This document shows, piece after piece, positions 19,967 through 32,130 of a stretch of DNA of 64,000 bases. Every line of letters begins with the position of its first letter. The first letter of the stretch is position 1. The DNA lies in assembly GCA_008704415.1 (NCBI GenBank), contig VXIS01000055.1, positions 1 to 64,000 of the forward strand. Reading direction: 5' to 3'. Below the pieces are notes generated by a model that had not been told where the DNA came from, made no database searches, and worked only from the letters and a program-made list of their open reading frames with translations. The translations under genes were made by a program, and so were the position numbers. Source of the DNA: Sphaerosporella brunnea (Eukaryota; Ascomycota; Pezizomycetes; Pezizales; Pyronemataceae).

Positions 19967-22900
19967 ATGTCGTCTGCCGGCGCCCAAACCCCCGATCCTG
20001 AGCAGCCGAAGAAGAAAGGGCCTTGGGCGAATCGGGTGGTACATTCGGAGGTAGTGCACACTCCAGAGTATGATGCGTTCATGGAGAAGTTGGCCGCCTA
20101 CCACGAGAAGAGAGGGTGCGTACACTCCAAAGCAGGAGTACTTCCCGCGCGCGCGCTCGCGTGTCAGCGTGTCGCCGCTAGGGCGATAGGGAAGGAGGTT
20201 GTTCCTGGGGGACGTTTAACTGAAACGAATTTCCTCTAGCACCGTTCTCACCCGCGAACCAGAACTCGGCCGCAAGCTTCTCGACCTGCACAAACTGTAC
20301 AACAAGGTGACGAAATTGGGAGGATATGACGCGGTAACTGAACAGAAAGGCGAGTGAGTGTGTTGCGAATGCGCGCGATAGGCTCGTCGTTGGCTGGATG
20401 GCTGGGGGGGCGAAAAAAAATATGTGAGGTGCTGACGTGCAAACGCGCGCCGGCGAGAAACAGGTGCCTGGAGAGATATTGCGAACACTTACAAACCTCC
20501 GATCAACAATTCCAACGCCGGTTACCTTCTCAAGACGATCTACTACAAAAACCTTGCGTCAGTTCCATTATCATCGCACTGTTCGACGTCTAGAAGGCGG
20601 GCGCTGATAGCAAATGCGATGGCAGGGCATACGAAATTACCAACTTCTTCCACAAAGAACCACCCCCGAAGGAGTGGTTGGAGGATCGTTCCGCTGCTGG
20701 AGGTGCTATCATGACCCGAACGGACGAAGAGTTCAGGGCGGCCGCTGCGAGTCCGAAGACGGAGGCGAACGGTGCCTCTCAATCGCCGCCGCCGATGACA
20801 GAGAAGCGAAGTAAGTGAGGCAATGTTTGCCGTTTCTTTGTCCTTACATCCCTCACGTGCTTGGAACTCGCTGCACATACGCTCGCTCGAGGGCTTAATT
20901 TCTTGCCTCAATTCGAAAATTCGGCGCGGTCTAACATCGGATCAGGTCTTCGACAGCAGCCTACTCAGCGTACCTTCTTCGCTCCGGATACCACCCCATC
21001 GCGAACCACAACCTCGAGATCAACGTCTCAAACCCACCAGTCTCAGCAAAACCAACAACAACAGAACCAACAGCAATATCAGCAGCCCGTCACGAATAAC
21101 AACCGTGCTAGTCAGGCACCCATGATTGGAAACGCACCTCATTTCCCTGAATTCCGACCAGGTCCAAACACATTGCCGGTGTTACTCCCTGTCCAGACTC
21201 CCAGGACGGCGCCCAATGCATACCAGAAAAACAATCTAAAGCGCAAGCTTCCCGATGTTAATGGTGCAAATGCGCCTCCAGGTCCGCGATTAGGCAGTAT
21301 GAATCCCCAGCCGTTGCATGCTGCTCATCATGGTCTAAAGCTTGATGTCGTAGGTGGCCATATTGGCGGCAGTTTGATGCATCGCATTCAGATGAGCCTC
21401 AGGGGTGGGCTCTCGGACGACGTGAATTTCTCGGTGGCATCGCTTGTCCGCATAACTTTTGAGGCCGGCGATGAATTGCAGGCAGCGGTTTGGCCAGGTC
21501 TCTGCGACATACTGTTCCACAAAACCAGGGAATCACTCAGCTACCTCAAAGACAAAGTCCACGAAGACTTGGTGGCCGATACGCAGCTCGCCGATGAGCA
21601 GGAAATGCTCAACTGCTACTTGCTGATCATCAGGAACATAGCGTTGCACCCGGATAATGCCAAACGCTTCGCGACTGTGAATAAAGCGAAGGATATCTTG
21701 CTCGACGGCTTTTCGATGACTGATAACACGAGCCTGACGGAGATGAGGAGCTATCTCTGGGATATGGCGGAGTCCATGGCTACCTTTTTCCCCTATTCCC
21801 CCAACGATCCGTTGCTGGATATCTTCATAAAAGGCTTGGAATCTCCTGAGCGTGGGACGCTGATCAGTTCGATGAAGGCTCTGTGCCGCTTTACTATGGG
21901 CAGAGACGAGTACAACTGCCTGGGCGAGATTGCCATGCCGACCATCTTGCGCTTGACCAGTTTTTTGATGCTCGAGGACGATGAACTAGTGGCGGCGGCT
22001 CTTGATTTGCTGTATCAGTACACCACAAACGAGGAAAACATCAAGAAACTCCTCGAAGCTGAAGGTTACGAACTGGTCAGGCATTTGGTGCGATTGCTCC
22101 TCTGGCAGGGCATCACTGGTGAACAGCTTGTGTACATCAAGGTAGTCAAGAAGGCACCGCCTCGGGTGTACGAGATACCTCAGCTTCCGGACGAGATTGT
22201 GCAGGATCTGTTGACTTATGGCGAGCCCGAGCGTGCGACAAAATGGTAATTCACATTCATTCCATTTGTTCATTGCATATTTGACAAGAATAGGATGCGT
22301 TGCTGCTTCGAAGAGGACCCCGATGCCGACATCACGCAGATTGCGTTGTGGCAGGCGTATCAAGCACGCTTCAACGAGTTTACAAGCCGCGGCTTCCCGC
22401 TGTTGCCAGCCGCTGAATTCATCAAAAACGTTTCCGTTGCCTTCCAAAACGCGTCGGCCATGGTCATTCCAAGTCCCCAGGGTCAAAAATTCATCATCAA
22501 GGGCATTCGTGCTCGGGAAACCCCCATGAGCGTCAACGGTCGTGTCTATCTCTCCTGCAAATGGTTCAACACACCCGGAAACGCCGTTTCCCGGTGCACC
22601 CAGCAGCTTGCGTCCCCTCAGGACTTGTGGAATCACGTCCGCACAGTGCACCTGCCCCCGGACAGTTCCAGCGACAGCCGTCCGCTCTGGTGCAACTGGG
22701 CAGGCTGCTCACGCTTCGGCTCCGAGGGCGAGCACGACCGTCTCAATGTGCTCGGACACGTACGTACGCACATTCCGGATGCCAGGAAGCGTGCGCCGGT
22801 TAGCAAGGAGGAGCAGGAGATGATGGACGATCCCGAGGCGCGGGTCATCATTCGCAGATGCCAAACAGCTCTCGAACCCGAGACCGGACATGCGGCCGGA

Positions 22901-23074
22901 ATACCAATGACCAGTGTTCTGGTCCTCAGAAACATTAGGAAGCGTGGAGGTCACTTGGCGAAGCAGCTCATCGATGGTATGGCGGTCGATTTGGCGGAGG
23001 TCATGTCTGTCAACAAGCCACTCGCTGAGTTGGCTGGCGATCTGATAGTCGGAGGCTTGGGTGGTGTCGAATAG
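19967..23074 (+). CDS. RSC9: RSC9-like chromatin-remodelling subunit with ARID/BRIGHT domain
   Basis: Six exons: 19967-20115, 20240-20349, 20464-20557, 20626-20810, 20946-22245 and 22294-23074; 872 aa. An ARID DNA-binding domain (about residues 25-130) reads as PEYDAFMEKLAAYHEKRG, LDLHKLYNKVTKLGGYDAVTEQKG, AWRDIANTY and AGYLLKTIYYKNL across three introns. A Gln-rich linker and a long helical repeat region follow (SVASLVRITFEAGDEL...LVAAALDLLYQYTTNE). The C-terminal part has Cys/His zinc-finger-like motifs (CKWFNTPGN..C..H, CNWAGCSRF...HVRTH). The architecture fits the RSC complex subunit Rsc9, which helps recruit the remodeller to promoters. Intron 2 must use a GC donor (AG|GCGAGT) to keep the ARID frame; the exon lengths sum correctly only with it. 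Confidence 0.83.
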
Positions 23075-23680
23075 ACTTAGCTAGGGGATTTTCCTTCTCT
23101 CTGTGCACTAGTATGTACTATGGTTTGGTTCTTTATGGAGTTGCGGTGATCTGAGGGAAAAAACTCTGGTTGTACTTTCTTGCTGTGCCGTCGAGGGATA
23201 CACGTATCTAATACGATACAATCAGTGGGCATGAACTTAATGAAGGATGAGTTGGATCCATCACATCACCAAAAGCGAGTGAGAAATTGTGCACTCGACA
23301 TGTTTGTAAGTTAGCCTCTGGCGAATGGCAAGCCTTGCCGGCCCGCAAAAGCCCTCCTGAGCCAAAACTCTGAAACCCGCGACGAGCAGCAGCTTCTTTT
23401 CTCCCTTCGGTAGCACTCTGTTACACGCACACCTCCATCACCGATCTCAGCTTACCACCATACCACCACCACCACCTCCTCCTCCTCCCTCCTGCTCTAC
23501 GCCACTATTCGCATCACGCGGGCCTCCACCCCGCAAATTGAGCGAGCCAATCAAAACCCTCCGTCTGCGTGCAACAACCTCTCCTACCGCGCACCCAGCC
23601 GTCATCACACCACAAGAAGCAACCACCACGACCACCAGCACTCCACACCCCCCCCCCGGGTTCAAAATAAAAAAAACGAT
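23075..23680. other. Intergenic between RSC9-like and TCO89-like genes
   Basis: 3' flank of the RSC9-like gene and leader of the next gene. A CCACCACCTCCTCC pyrimidine-rich tract lies near 23460-23490. No separate gene is supported. Confidence 0.5.
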
Positions 23681-25045
23681 ATGTCGGAACCTCTTCAGCG
23701 CTCGCGCAGCACCGACAACATCCGACCCGCGCACCACAAAAAGCAGTTCGTAGTCGCGCGACACCACCACGGCGGATCACGAGTTCCGTCGTTTGGCCGC
23801 GGGTTGAATAAGCTTGGAGGCGGCGGAGGAGGAGGAGGTGGTGGTGGAGGTGGAGGCGCACCCGGCGCCGGCAGAACGCGAAAGGTTGCGCCTGCTACTG
23901 CGTTCGAGCTTGGGTCCCCCGGTAGCGAAGGCGAGGAGCAACAGCAGCAGCAATCGGAAGCTCCTCGGCCACCACAACCACCGCAGCCGCCTGCCTTGAC
24001 AAGAGCTGCGTCTTCGAACGGATATCTCCTCACGCGTACGGGATCGAATAACGGGGCTGCTGGGAGGATCGTGCGCACGGACAGCGCTACAGCGTTGACG
24101 AAGAGTGCCAGTACTCGCTCGCTGGACGGGGAGCGGAAACAGCATTCAGCGGGACGCAAGGGCACCACCACGAGCACAGAGCGCGCACGCTCCAAGTCTG
24201 GCGATCGGAGAAACAGCAATAAGAAGCGAGTAGCAAGTTCGGACGCGCTGGCAGAAATGTTGGCACGAGCGGCAGCAGCGGCATCGTCGACGGCTACGGC
24301 CCCCCCTTCTCCTCCCCCCGAGGAGGAAGAGGAAGAGGATGATGCTGAACAGCAGCAACAATTGCGGAACAGAAGCTCCATCACCCCAGCTCCTTCCCTT
24401 CCAAACAGTCAAGAACAGGAACCATTGACCTCGAGATTTTTACAACACCACGGACACCTCCCCTCTCCGTCTTCCGCCACTTCTAGCACCGTTTCGAAAC
24501 CTGCCACTACTACTACTACTACTAATGCCTCCGGCACTGCTGCAGCCCCTGCAGCCACCGCTGCTCCGGCCGCACCGGCACTGCAACGCTCCCAGAGTGC
24601 TAGCACCCTCCCGCCTAGCCGCACGCAACAAAAGCTCTGGCTGCAGCGCGCAACGACCACAGCCACATCCCCACTCTCTTCAACACAGCCTCCAACAGCT
24701 CGAATTGAAAAAGAATTCGAGCGCGTAAACCGGGAGTACCTCAACGTGCGCCGCTTCAAAAATCCGCTCGCAGACGCTATCGAACGTGTTCGCGAGCTCC
24801 GCGCCCGCAGAGGCGTCGAGGTTAAAGTCTCGCCCGTCGAAGGCGCCACCACGGGACTAAGCCGTAGTCTGCAGGAGGGAGAGGGCAGGAGAAAAAATTT
24901 GGAGCGTCAGAGGGCGGGCAGTAGAGATGACCTTAATCTGGGTAAGTCCCAGCAGCAGCAGCAGCAGTTGCTACAGGGCGTGGATGTGGACCAGATGCTT
25001 GATCGTATGTGGAGGAGGGAGGTGGGCGCTGTGAGTCACGAATAA
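23681..25045 (+). CDS. TORC1 subunit TCO89-like protein
   Basis: Single exon, 454 aa, mostly disordered: a 14-residue Gly run, Gln runs, poly-Glu/Asp and poly-Thr. Ordered-looking islands match the fungal TCO89 family pattern: a start with RSRSTDNIRP, a TRxGS/TRSLD region, TQQKLWLQRATT in the middle, and the C-terminal helical block RVNREYLNVRRFKNPLADAIERVRELR. TCO89 is a non-catalytic TORC1 component at the vacuolar membrane, linked to nutrient and stress signalling. The call rests on those short islands and on overall layout. Other Ser-rich fungal scaffold proteins remain possible. Confidence 0.6.
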   Translation: MSEPLQRSRSTDNIRPAHHKKQFVVARHHHGGSRVPSFGRGLNKLGGGGGGGGGGGGGGAPGAGRTRKVAPATAFELGSPGSEGEEQQQQQSEAPRPPQPPQPPALTRAASSNGYLLTRTGSNNGAAGRIVRTDSATALTKSASTRSLDGERKQHSAGRKGTTTSTERARSKSGDRRNSNKKRVASSDALAEMLARAAAAASSTATAPPSPPPEEEEEEDDAEQQQQLRNRSSITPAPSLPNSQEQEPLTSRFLQHHGHLPSPSSATSSTVSKPATTTTTTNASGTAAAPAATAAPAAPALQRSQSASTLPPSRTQQKLWLQRATTTATSPLSSTQPPTARIEKEFERVNREYLNVRRFKNPLADAIERVRELRARRGVEVKVSPVEGATTGLSRSLQEGEGRRKNLERQRAGSRDDLNLGKSQQQQQQLLQGVDVDQMLDRMWRREVGAVSHE

Positions 25046-25281
25046 CTCTTTGGAAGGGCGGGATGATGGCAGTGAGGAATAACTCCTTTGTGGGGATGAT
25101 TAATGACTCAGCGAGTGTATGAATAGATGACATTTTTCATCCCCCCCCCCCCTTCCTCCCCCCTTCTCTTTGCTTTCTTCCTGCTATTTGCGTTGTCTTT
25201 ATTGACCTTGGAGATTTTTTTATTTTTTTTTCCTTTTACATGGGATATGGTGTTTTAACTCTGATTGGTTTTCATTTTCCA

Positions 25282-25325
<44 letters not shown>

Positions 25326-25660
25326 CTGTGCACAATTGTTTTGCTTTCACACGTTTGTGCTGCTTTTTTTTTTTTCATCCGTTGCTGAGCTGAGTCTGAG
25401 TGATGCACCATGATCGATTTTCCGTATCCGAAATATGGTGCAATTTATGGTGCAATTCCCCCCCAATGTGGGAGTGGTGGTGGTGGTGGTGGCCATAAAG
25501 TGCAATTATGAATTTTAACAACTCGTATGTCGTCAATTCCCGCCCAATACGCAATGCTATTAAGTCGCCAAGATATATGTAAAAAAACAGAACCATCGCA
25601 CATCAAATCATAACCCCACACTCCGCATTATATACACAATCCTCGCTCGCTCCATCGCCA
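25046..25660. other. Convergent intergenic stretch with long poly-T
   Basis: Lies between two convergent genes (TCO89-like plus, PAN2 minus). It contains a 12-nt C run at 25141-25152, a 41-nt T run at 25285-25325 and a GGT repeat near 25470-25490. No gene is seen. Confidence 0.6.
25285..25325. repeat. Poly-T run (41 nt)
   Basis: Forty-one uninterrupted thymines, the longest homopolymer in the window. It could be a poly(A) tail of a decayed retro-insert on the minus strand, but no body or target duplication is visible. Confidence 0.95.
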
Positions 25661-28600
25661 CTATTTCGGTAGCGGCGTGCTCCCCTCACTCCTGGGCACC
25701 ATCCGACTGGAGGTGGCCGCCAGCTGCGGGGGCTTAAAGTTCCTGCTGATGCCCTCCCTATACAAGCGGTCGAGGACCTCTTCAAACACGCCAGCGTCCT
25801 GGTACTCCCTATACTTCTTGTACAGCCTGAGGGCGGTTCTGGAGTCCTCGTTAGAATCGTGCGTTTCGGTCTGTATGTGGTCGCTGAGGACGACCCAGGC
25901 CAGGAATCGCAGACTCAGCTTCCGCGAGGTGGCGCGGAGGACGTAGAGGTCGACGGTGTCGATGACTTGGTCTTTGGGGACGTGGATGTTGATGATGCGG
26001 AAGTCCTTTGGCAGGCCGTGGCCGACAAAGGTGCAGCCCAGGTTCAGCAGAATCCACAGACGCTTGTAGGCCACTTTGAGCGAGACCAGTGCGCGCCGGG
26101 ACAGCGCTGGATCAAGGTCGCCTGGGTGGATACCAGAGTATTCGGTCAGGAAGTCGACGACTTGCTCTTTGGTCGCGATGTAGTCGTCGATGAACGGTAC
26201 ACCTTCCATCTCGCCTTCGCCGCGCAACACCGAGACTCGAGCCAGTCCTAGCCGGCTCGGTCGCACAATCACCTTCATGCCATCCGCTTTGATTTCGCTT
26301 TCTTCCTTCTGGAGCGACACGAACTCGGCGTCCAGCGCGACCAGTGTGCCCTTCTTGGGCGCCTCTTCGGGCGAGAGAAGAACAGTCTGCTTTTCGCGAC
26401 GGGGCTGACCGAGGTAATTGAAGTCGTTGTACAGAAGCCAGGTGTCGATTCGGTCTTTCCAAGAATTGTCGATGACGTTATTCGGCGACTTGAGCTGGTA
26501 GCAGAGAACTGACGGTGTCTTCCACTTCGGTGAGAAGTCCAGTGCCTCCTCCTTGCTGATCGGTTGAACTAAAAAGTCGTTGAATAAGTGCCAGTTGTAC
26601 TCCTCTGACCGCTTCTCGGCAGAGATCGACACTGGGAGATATTAGATATTGTTCAACCGCGATGCTCCATTTTCTCTCACCATTGATGAATGAGACCATG
26701 TGCTTCCTCCTCTCGTCTTCATCCTTGACCTCTGCCACGAATCCGACAAGTTCGTAGATTCTCAAGTCAGCCTGGTCGTTGCTCCTCTTAGCAACCCTCT
26801 TCAGGTCCTCTCCCTGCCAGACATTGAGCAGCTTATTATTTAGCGTGAGGCCGATCTCATCCGGTAACCACCCTGGGGTGGACCAGTAATCTTTCGAGAG
26901 CATAGAGTTCTTTTCAGATGTCGTCGCGTTGAACGTTAGCACATCTGGCAACTTGGTGATTGATTTGCGAGTATGCTGGTTCTGGTATCTCTTGCACCGA
27001 TCGCACCATCCCTTATGCGTCGTCTCAACCTGTATGCTGTGCCGTACAGTCTGCGAAAATGTAGGCAGCGCTTTATTACCTGGGGGCTACTTCCGTTAGG
27101 CCATGGCACCGATATCGCTCGGCGGACATACCTTGGGTGAGTATATCAGATCGGTAGTGACAGTATCTCCCATTGGCCGCGACTCCTTGTGGCAGATCAT
27201 GCACGACTGCCGCTTTGTCGCTCGGATCATGAACACCTGGGGAAGGTCTAATTCTTCTGGCTGCTGCCACTGCGCATGATTCAACTTCTGCTGATCGTAT
27301 ACTGTCTGGTCCAGCAAATGTCTATTCAGATTCTGCGTCATTACTGACAATGACGCAGAGCTGTTCGGGTCGTCTTCCAGAAGCCCAATCCTGGAGGCTT
27401 TATCCACCTTATCATCAGCCACCCAGCCAGAAATATGTTTCAAGGATACAGACCAGTAGCAGACATGCTCAATGTCTGTAAGAAGTTTGTCGCTTGGCAA
27501 TTCTGGCCATTGGCCTTCTCGAGCATGTCGAAAAGGAATCCCATCTGACACAGCAGACAATCCTCCGTGATACACCTAGTTGCCGTATGGAGAAGGGCAA
27601 CATTGCGCAGTCGCGGTGTGTATTTGTAAAGCTGCAAGAGTGCATTCATGTAGCAATTAGTGATATTGGTTTCAAGACCTGAATACTTTGTATCGTTGTA
27701 AAACCTGTGGCATGTTAGACAGAACTTCTCTATCGGACATCTTAGGGCACACACGCAAAGTCAAAATCTTCGACACCGAATTTGCTGTACTTGATTTCTA
27801 GCTTTTTGAATGCTGGCGGAGCCTCATATTGCCGCTTCGAGTCGTCCCCGTACTGCATTCTCTCCGATGCAGCGTCTGTATACCTGGCTCCGCCTCGAAC
27901 CTGCTGACTCAAGAACTTTGGTATTCCCGTGTTTTCTATGCCCCTGTTCCTCTCCACATAGTTCCGGGGATGTCTCTTATGAAATGGGGCATAACCGCTC
28001 ACAGACGTGGCCGCCAGTATGTCCGGGTCAATCCGCTGAGCTGGCTGTCTCGGAATCTCGAAAATCATGTGGGGGTCCCAGTTCGAAAGTAATGGCTCAG
28101 TGATATATGGCATGCCAACCATATTCAGGGGGCTTCACAGCTGTCAGCACATCACCGTGCGCGCATAACTGGAATCACGCACGTATCATCACCAATACGG
28201 ATATTTGGTCGCTGTGGGGGTTCTGGCCATTCAACAAGGTTCCCAAACTCCGTGAAGTTCCTCTTTCCCATGGAACTCCATACTTGAAGCACGCCTTCGG
28301 CATCCATCAATGTCATAACATCACCAGACGGCGACAGATCCATTGCCGTGATATACGTGTTCACAGTGGCGTTGTAAATCTTCATAGCCCCAGGGTTTAA
28401 CACATCCACAACCTGGAACTGTCCTGCATTGGAACCAATGATCGCAGCAGCCGTCATCTTTGGGTGCATTCGGATGAACGAGGCAGCCGGGAACGAGACT
28501 GGCGGTAGCGCCTTCTGCATCCGTAGATCGAAAAGCTTCACCAATGGATCCATTATGTAGTTACCGTGCCTTCAGTCCATCAGCACCCTTCGTTCAACAA

Positions 28601-29496
28601 TGAACCTAATTGGAATACCTCAAGCTGTAGCCGCAAGTGATCAAGAGATTATCGTGCGTATGCATGTCCAAAATTGTGCCATTATGGACATGATCGAACT
28701 GCTTGACCACCTTGAACGAGTTCATGTCCAGCAGGCGTATATGACCCTTTGATGAGCCCGCGATGATGTGTCGTGATGCCCGCGTCATGCATTTGACGTC
28801 TTCGTCCGACGAAATCTGCGAGTTCAATCAGCGGCCGACTCCTCCGAACTCGGCTCGACTCGGACTCAACACGCACCTCACTTCCAATCGTCCCTCTCTC
28901 CAAGTTCACTGTATACATTTGTAGCTGCGTACCACCCACGAGTACCTCCGACGTCCCTCGGCTCGTGAACGCCATGCTGGTCAAGTTCTGAAACCGCTCA
29001 TCCCTTTTCGCACAGCTCCATCAGCACCCCCGTATGACCACCACCGCACCCAGGAGACGAACTGTAAATGCCATTGCGCCGGTCCCCCGCGCCCCGACAA
29101 GTGAACGCTCCTCGCGGCTAGGGAAATGACTCCGCGTTCATTGAAGAGTAGCTGGCGGACAGGTCGTTCAAGCGGATTTACGGAATTATGTCCTCGATAG
29201 CTCGTGTAGCGGCGAAGTTCGCAACCGTTGAAGGACGTGACATAGCCCTACGCGTATCTCAGCTGACCCGCACACGTATCGCACCAGACGCGGGGAAGCG
29301 GCGCACCTGATCAGTTCCGATCCAGAGGAGTTCCGCGTTGGTGTCGAAGGCAAGCGCCGTAGGCTGGAGGGGCACTGGACCCGTAAGCGGGGCAACCCGG
29401 TGAATCTACAACTCGGTCGGAGATTAATTAGCAAGCTGAAGCTGACCGAGCGTGAGAGAATTCGAGAGATACTACCTCCTGCCAGTCGGTTTCCAT
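25661..29496 (-). CDS. PAN2: PAN2, catalytic subunit of the Pan2-Pan3 poly(A)-nuclease complex
   Basis: Eleven exons: 29496-29476, 29405-29307, 29247-29063, 29003-28877, 28815-28619, 28569-28183, 28132-27755, 27704-27465, 27390-27132, 27050-26681 and 26631-25661; 1077 aa. PAN2 trims mRNA poly(A) tails in the cytoplasm. The N-terminal WD40-like part includes [18 protein letters not shown] and [19 protein letters not shown] catalytically inactive ubiquitin-hydrolase-like domain follows ([39 protein letters not shown]). The DEDD exonuclease is in the last exon ([31 protein letters not shown]), so the catalytic acids are present. Length is normal for fungi. Exon 1 has only seven codons (METDWQE). 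The junction after exon 8 is the least certain. Confidence 0.9.
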
Positions 29497-30062
29497 AAAT
29501 TGATGTGTTTCAGGTGCCCATGGAGAGGTGGGTTGTGAAGGGTACACATAAAAGTATGCGGCTCTGCGATGAGCCCCTTGCAGATAGCTCGTGGGTACAT
29601 GCATCACGTGATCGGTCCTCGGCAAGAGACTAGCTCCACTACCACTCAGATTTACATGTACAATTGTACTCTATTACTGCCAATCGAATTAGCATCACTA
29701 AAAGCTCAAAGCTTTAGATTTTCCCCCAAAAGCAAAAATTTGCCGAGTTGCATCCACGGGCGACAACCGAGTGATATATGGTGAGTCATAACACTGAAGT
29801 GAGTGAATTCAAGAAGACGAAAGCAAAGCAAAACTTCCAGCCCATCGTTAACATGTCAGATCGATCCTCCTGCCTGTCCATCCTTTCCTTCTTCCTATTG
29901 TTCCAGCGGATAATTTACCAACAGATAATACATAAAAGGATAGTGATTCATGATTATTTGTGAACCGTGCTTTTTGTAACGAAAGGCGGAGCGTCTTATG
30001 CAAAAAGTTGAGCTTTTTCCGCGAGGCTTAGGGGATGAGGCAGGTATAAGTAACACATAATA
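29497..30062. other. Intergenic upstream of PAN2
   Basis: PAN2 promoter side. AT-rich towards the right end, before the small inverted-repeat element. No gene is seen. Confidence 0.5.
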
Positions 30063-30236
30063 CAGTCGACTCTCTCTATAAGAATACGGTCGGGACCGCT
30101 GGGGCGTATTCTTGTAAAGTGAAAATTCTTATAGAGAGAGTGGCTTGTCCCTCACAAACTCGGTCGGGACCGGTCACCCGTATTCTTATACGAAGATTAT
30201 TCTTATATACAATATTCTTATAGGGAGAGTCGACTG
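30063..30236. mobile_element. Small pogo/Tc1-type MITE (174 bp)
   Basis: The ends CAGTCGACTCTCTCTATAAG and CTTATAGGGAGAGTCGACTG form terminal inverted repeats with two mismatches over 20 bp. TA dinucleotides flank both sides (30061-30062 and 30237-30238). The CAGTCGACTCTC-like terminus and the TA duplication are typical of pogo/Tigger-like DNA transposons. Internally, ATTCTTATA and GTCGGGACCG motifs recur, so the whole element can fold. No coding capacity. It must rely on a transposase elsewhere. Confidence 0.85.
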
Positions 30237-30752
30237 TAATTTGAAGGGGGGGGGGGGGGGGTTGTCTTTTCGAGGAGAAGGGGGTGCCGGCTGATCTCAG
30301 GAAATTGAGGGAAGGTAAAACGACAATGAGTTTTTCGATTTCCAGGCACTGGAAGGTCAGTAGGTTGTAAGGGGGTTTTTTTTTCTCATGACGGGTGCGC
30401 CCTACCGAAAAGCCAGCCTTCCGCTCCAAAATATACGATAGCTATTGCTTCAATCCAAGTCGGCTGCGGCAATCGCTTCAAACGGCTGCAGCTATTTACA
30501 TCTTAACGCTAGGTAGCTCCTTGAGGAGATTCCAATGGGGGCCTCAATTTTCTACTGCCATGTTGATCCAGGTGCTCAATATCATGTTGAGTATAATACA
30601 ATCGAATGGTCTATTCGGTACCACAATGTCATGTTCCCCCAATTAACTACTCCCTTCACCGAGGCAAGCGATTAAAGGGTATAATTCAAATAGTACAAGA
30701 ATGTAGCCAAACCGTCAAATTCACCCCACACTACAGCTCCAAATGCCGCTTC
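30237..30752. other. Intergenic, 3' flank of the Rsm1-type gene
   Basis: Begins with a 16-nt G run at 30246-30261. No gene is recognised. Confidence 0.5.
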
Positions 30753-32130
30753 CTACGCAGCCGGTGTAGTTTCCTTCGAATTCTCTCTCTGATTGTCCTT
30801 GTCTTTCTTGATATCCTTCTTTTTCTTGCCAAAATACAGCGTCTTGAGACGTCTGAGTCTCTGCAACTTGCTGTTATCTTCCGCGTCACGTGCTGCGTCC
30901 GTGAGCTCATCTGAGTGATCGGTAGTAACAGTGGCGACACTATAAACACTAGCCGCACTGGACATTCCTCTGGGCGAGTTCTGTAAGACACGATGCATAG
31001 TCTTCCAGCCCGGTTCTTTTCCTTGCGAAACCGCATTGACCCACGGACAATACTATATCCTCGTCAGTATCATCGAGACCAGCACTAAACAAACAAAAAA
31101 CTTACATCACGATGCTCGCCAACCAAGTCCAATCTGCAAACACTAGCCTCATCCGGAGACGCATCGGGCTCATCCACCTTCGGTTTCTTCCTAAATAACC
31201 ACAGCCCCAACCGTCGAAAGCATGCCGAACATGTGACCAAGCTCGGGATCCCCGGGTCTTCATTGTGCCAACCGAACAAAGCGAGCATCGCCGCAGTCTC
31301 AAATATTGGGCCTTCATCGGTGCACTCCGACGGGTAATGTAGTGCTGCTGGGTCGACACCCTCGGGATACGACAACGACGGTGGGATCTCGTTGCGGATC
31401 TTAACCAGCGAGCTGTATCGCTCCGCAAACGCTGGCCTCGCAACAGACGCATTCGACAGCTGGAGTCGATAGATGCTATCTGCCCTATCATCAGCTCTAT
31501 CTCTCAGCCGCACTTCGGCGAAACAAGCAACTCACCATCACACCCCCTCCGTCTCCACGCACAGCTCTCATCATGTTCATCCACCACCGCATTCTTATAA
31601 TGTTCGACCACAGCCCGACCAGCGTCGCTCTGCTCATCGTCCAGCTCGACCTTGACCAGCAGGTCCTTGCGGCACGTAACACATCGCACCCTATTCTTAT
31701 CGTAGCAAACCCAGCCCCGCCGAGCCCAAGCTACTTCGTTGACATCGTTCGGCTTCGCAGTCCACCTATCCACGTAGCGAAAGCTGCCGAGCCGCTCCAG
31801 GAACGCATCGCGGTCCCACGGCGCGTACGTGCCAGCGGCGCGGCTGGTGGTGGTGACAGTCGAGAACGCGGAGCGAGCGGAGCGAGTAGATAGCACCGAA
31901 TCGGTTGGCGAAACTGCGCGGACACTCGGGCGCACAGATATATCGGCGACGCGCCGCTTTTTAGGATCTAGGACGGGGGTCGTGGGCGTTGAGGGTGCAT
32001 TTGGAGTCGGAGAGGTTGGTTCTGTCGGGGCGGGTGCGGGTTTTGGCGGGGTGGCTGTCGGCTTGCCAGGTGTGTTGCCGCTCCCGGCGTTGATGAGTTT
32101 GTCCCATTTTCGTTTAGTTGAGAAGAGCAT
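30753..32130 (-). CDS. C3HC zinc-finger protein, Rsm1/Pml39/NIPA (ZC3HC1) family
   Basis: Three exons: 32130-31536, 31479-31106 and 31052-30753; 422 aa. A Pro/Ser/Thr-rich N-terminus leads to the C3HC (BIR-like) zinc-binding region: YAPWDRDAFLERLGSF, a GWVCYDKNRVRCVTCRKDL pair and HYKNAVVDEHDESCAWRRRGCDDSIYRL. A second zinc module follows in the C-terminal half: FGWH..., VTCSACFRRLGLWLF and EHRDYCPWVNA. Family members act at the nuclear pore basket in mRNA export or retention (fission yeast Rsm1, yeast Pml39). The C-terminus is Lys-rich. Start at MLFSTKRKWDKL is chosen because this motif opens other family members as I recall them; an in-frame ATG lies 49 codons upstream (32277). Confidence 0.8.

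Noticed and set aside
19334..20125. 263-codon minus-strand frame over the RSC9 leader
   Set aside because: Low-complexity Gly/Ser repeats from a short tandem repeat; it overlaps the real gene start on the other strand.
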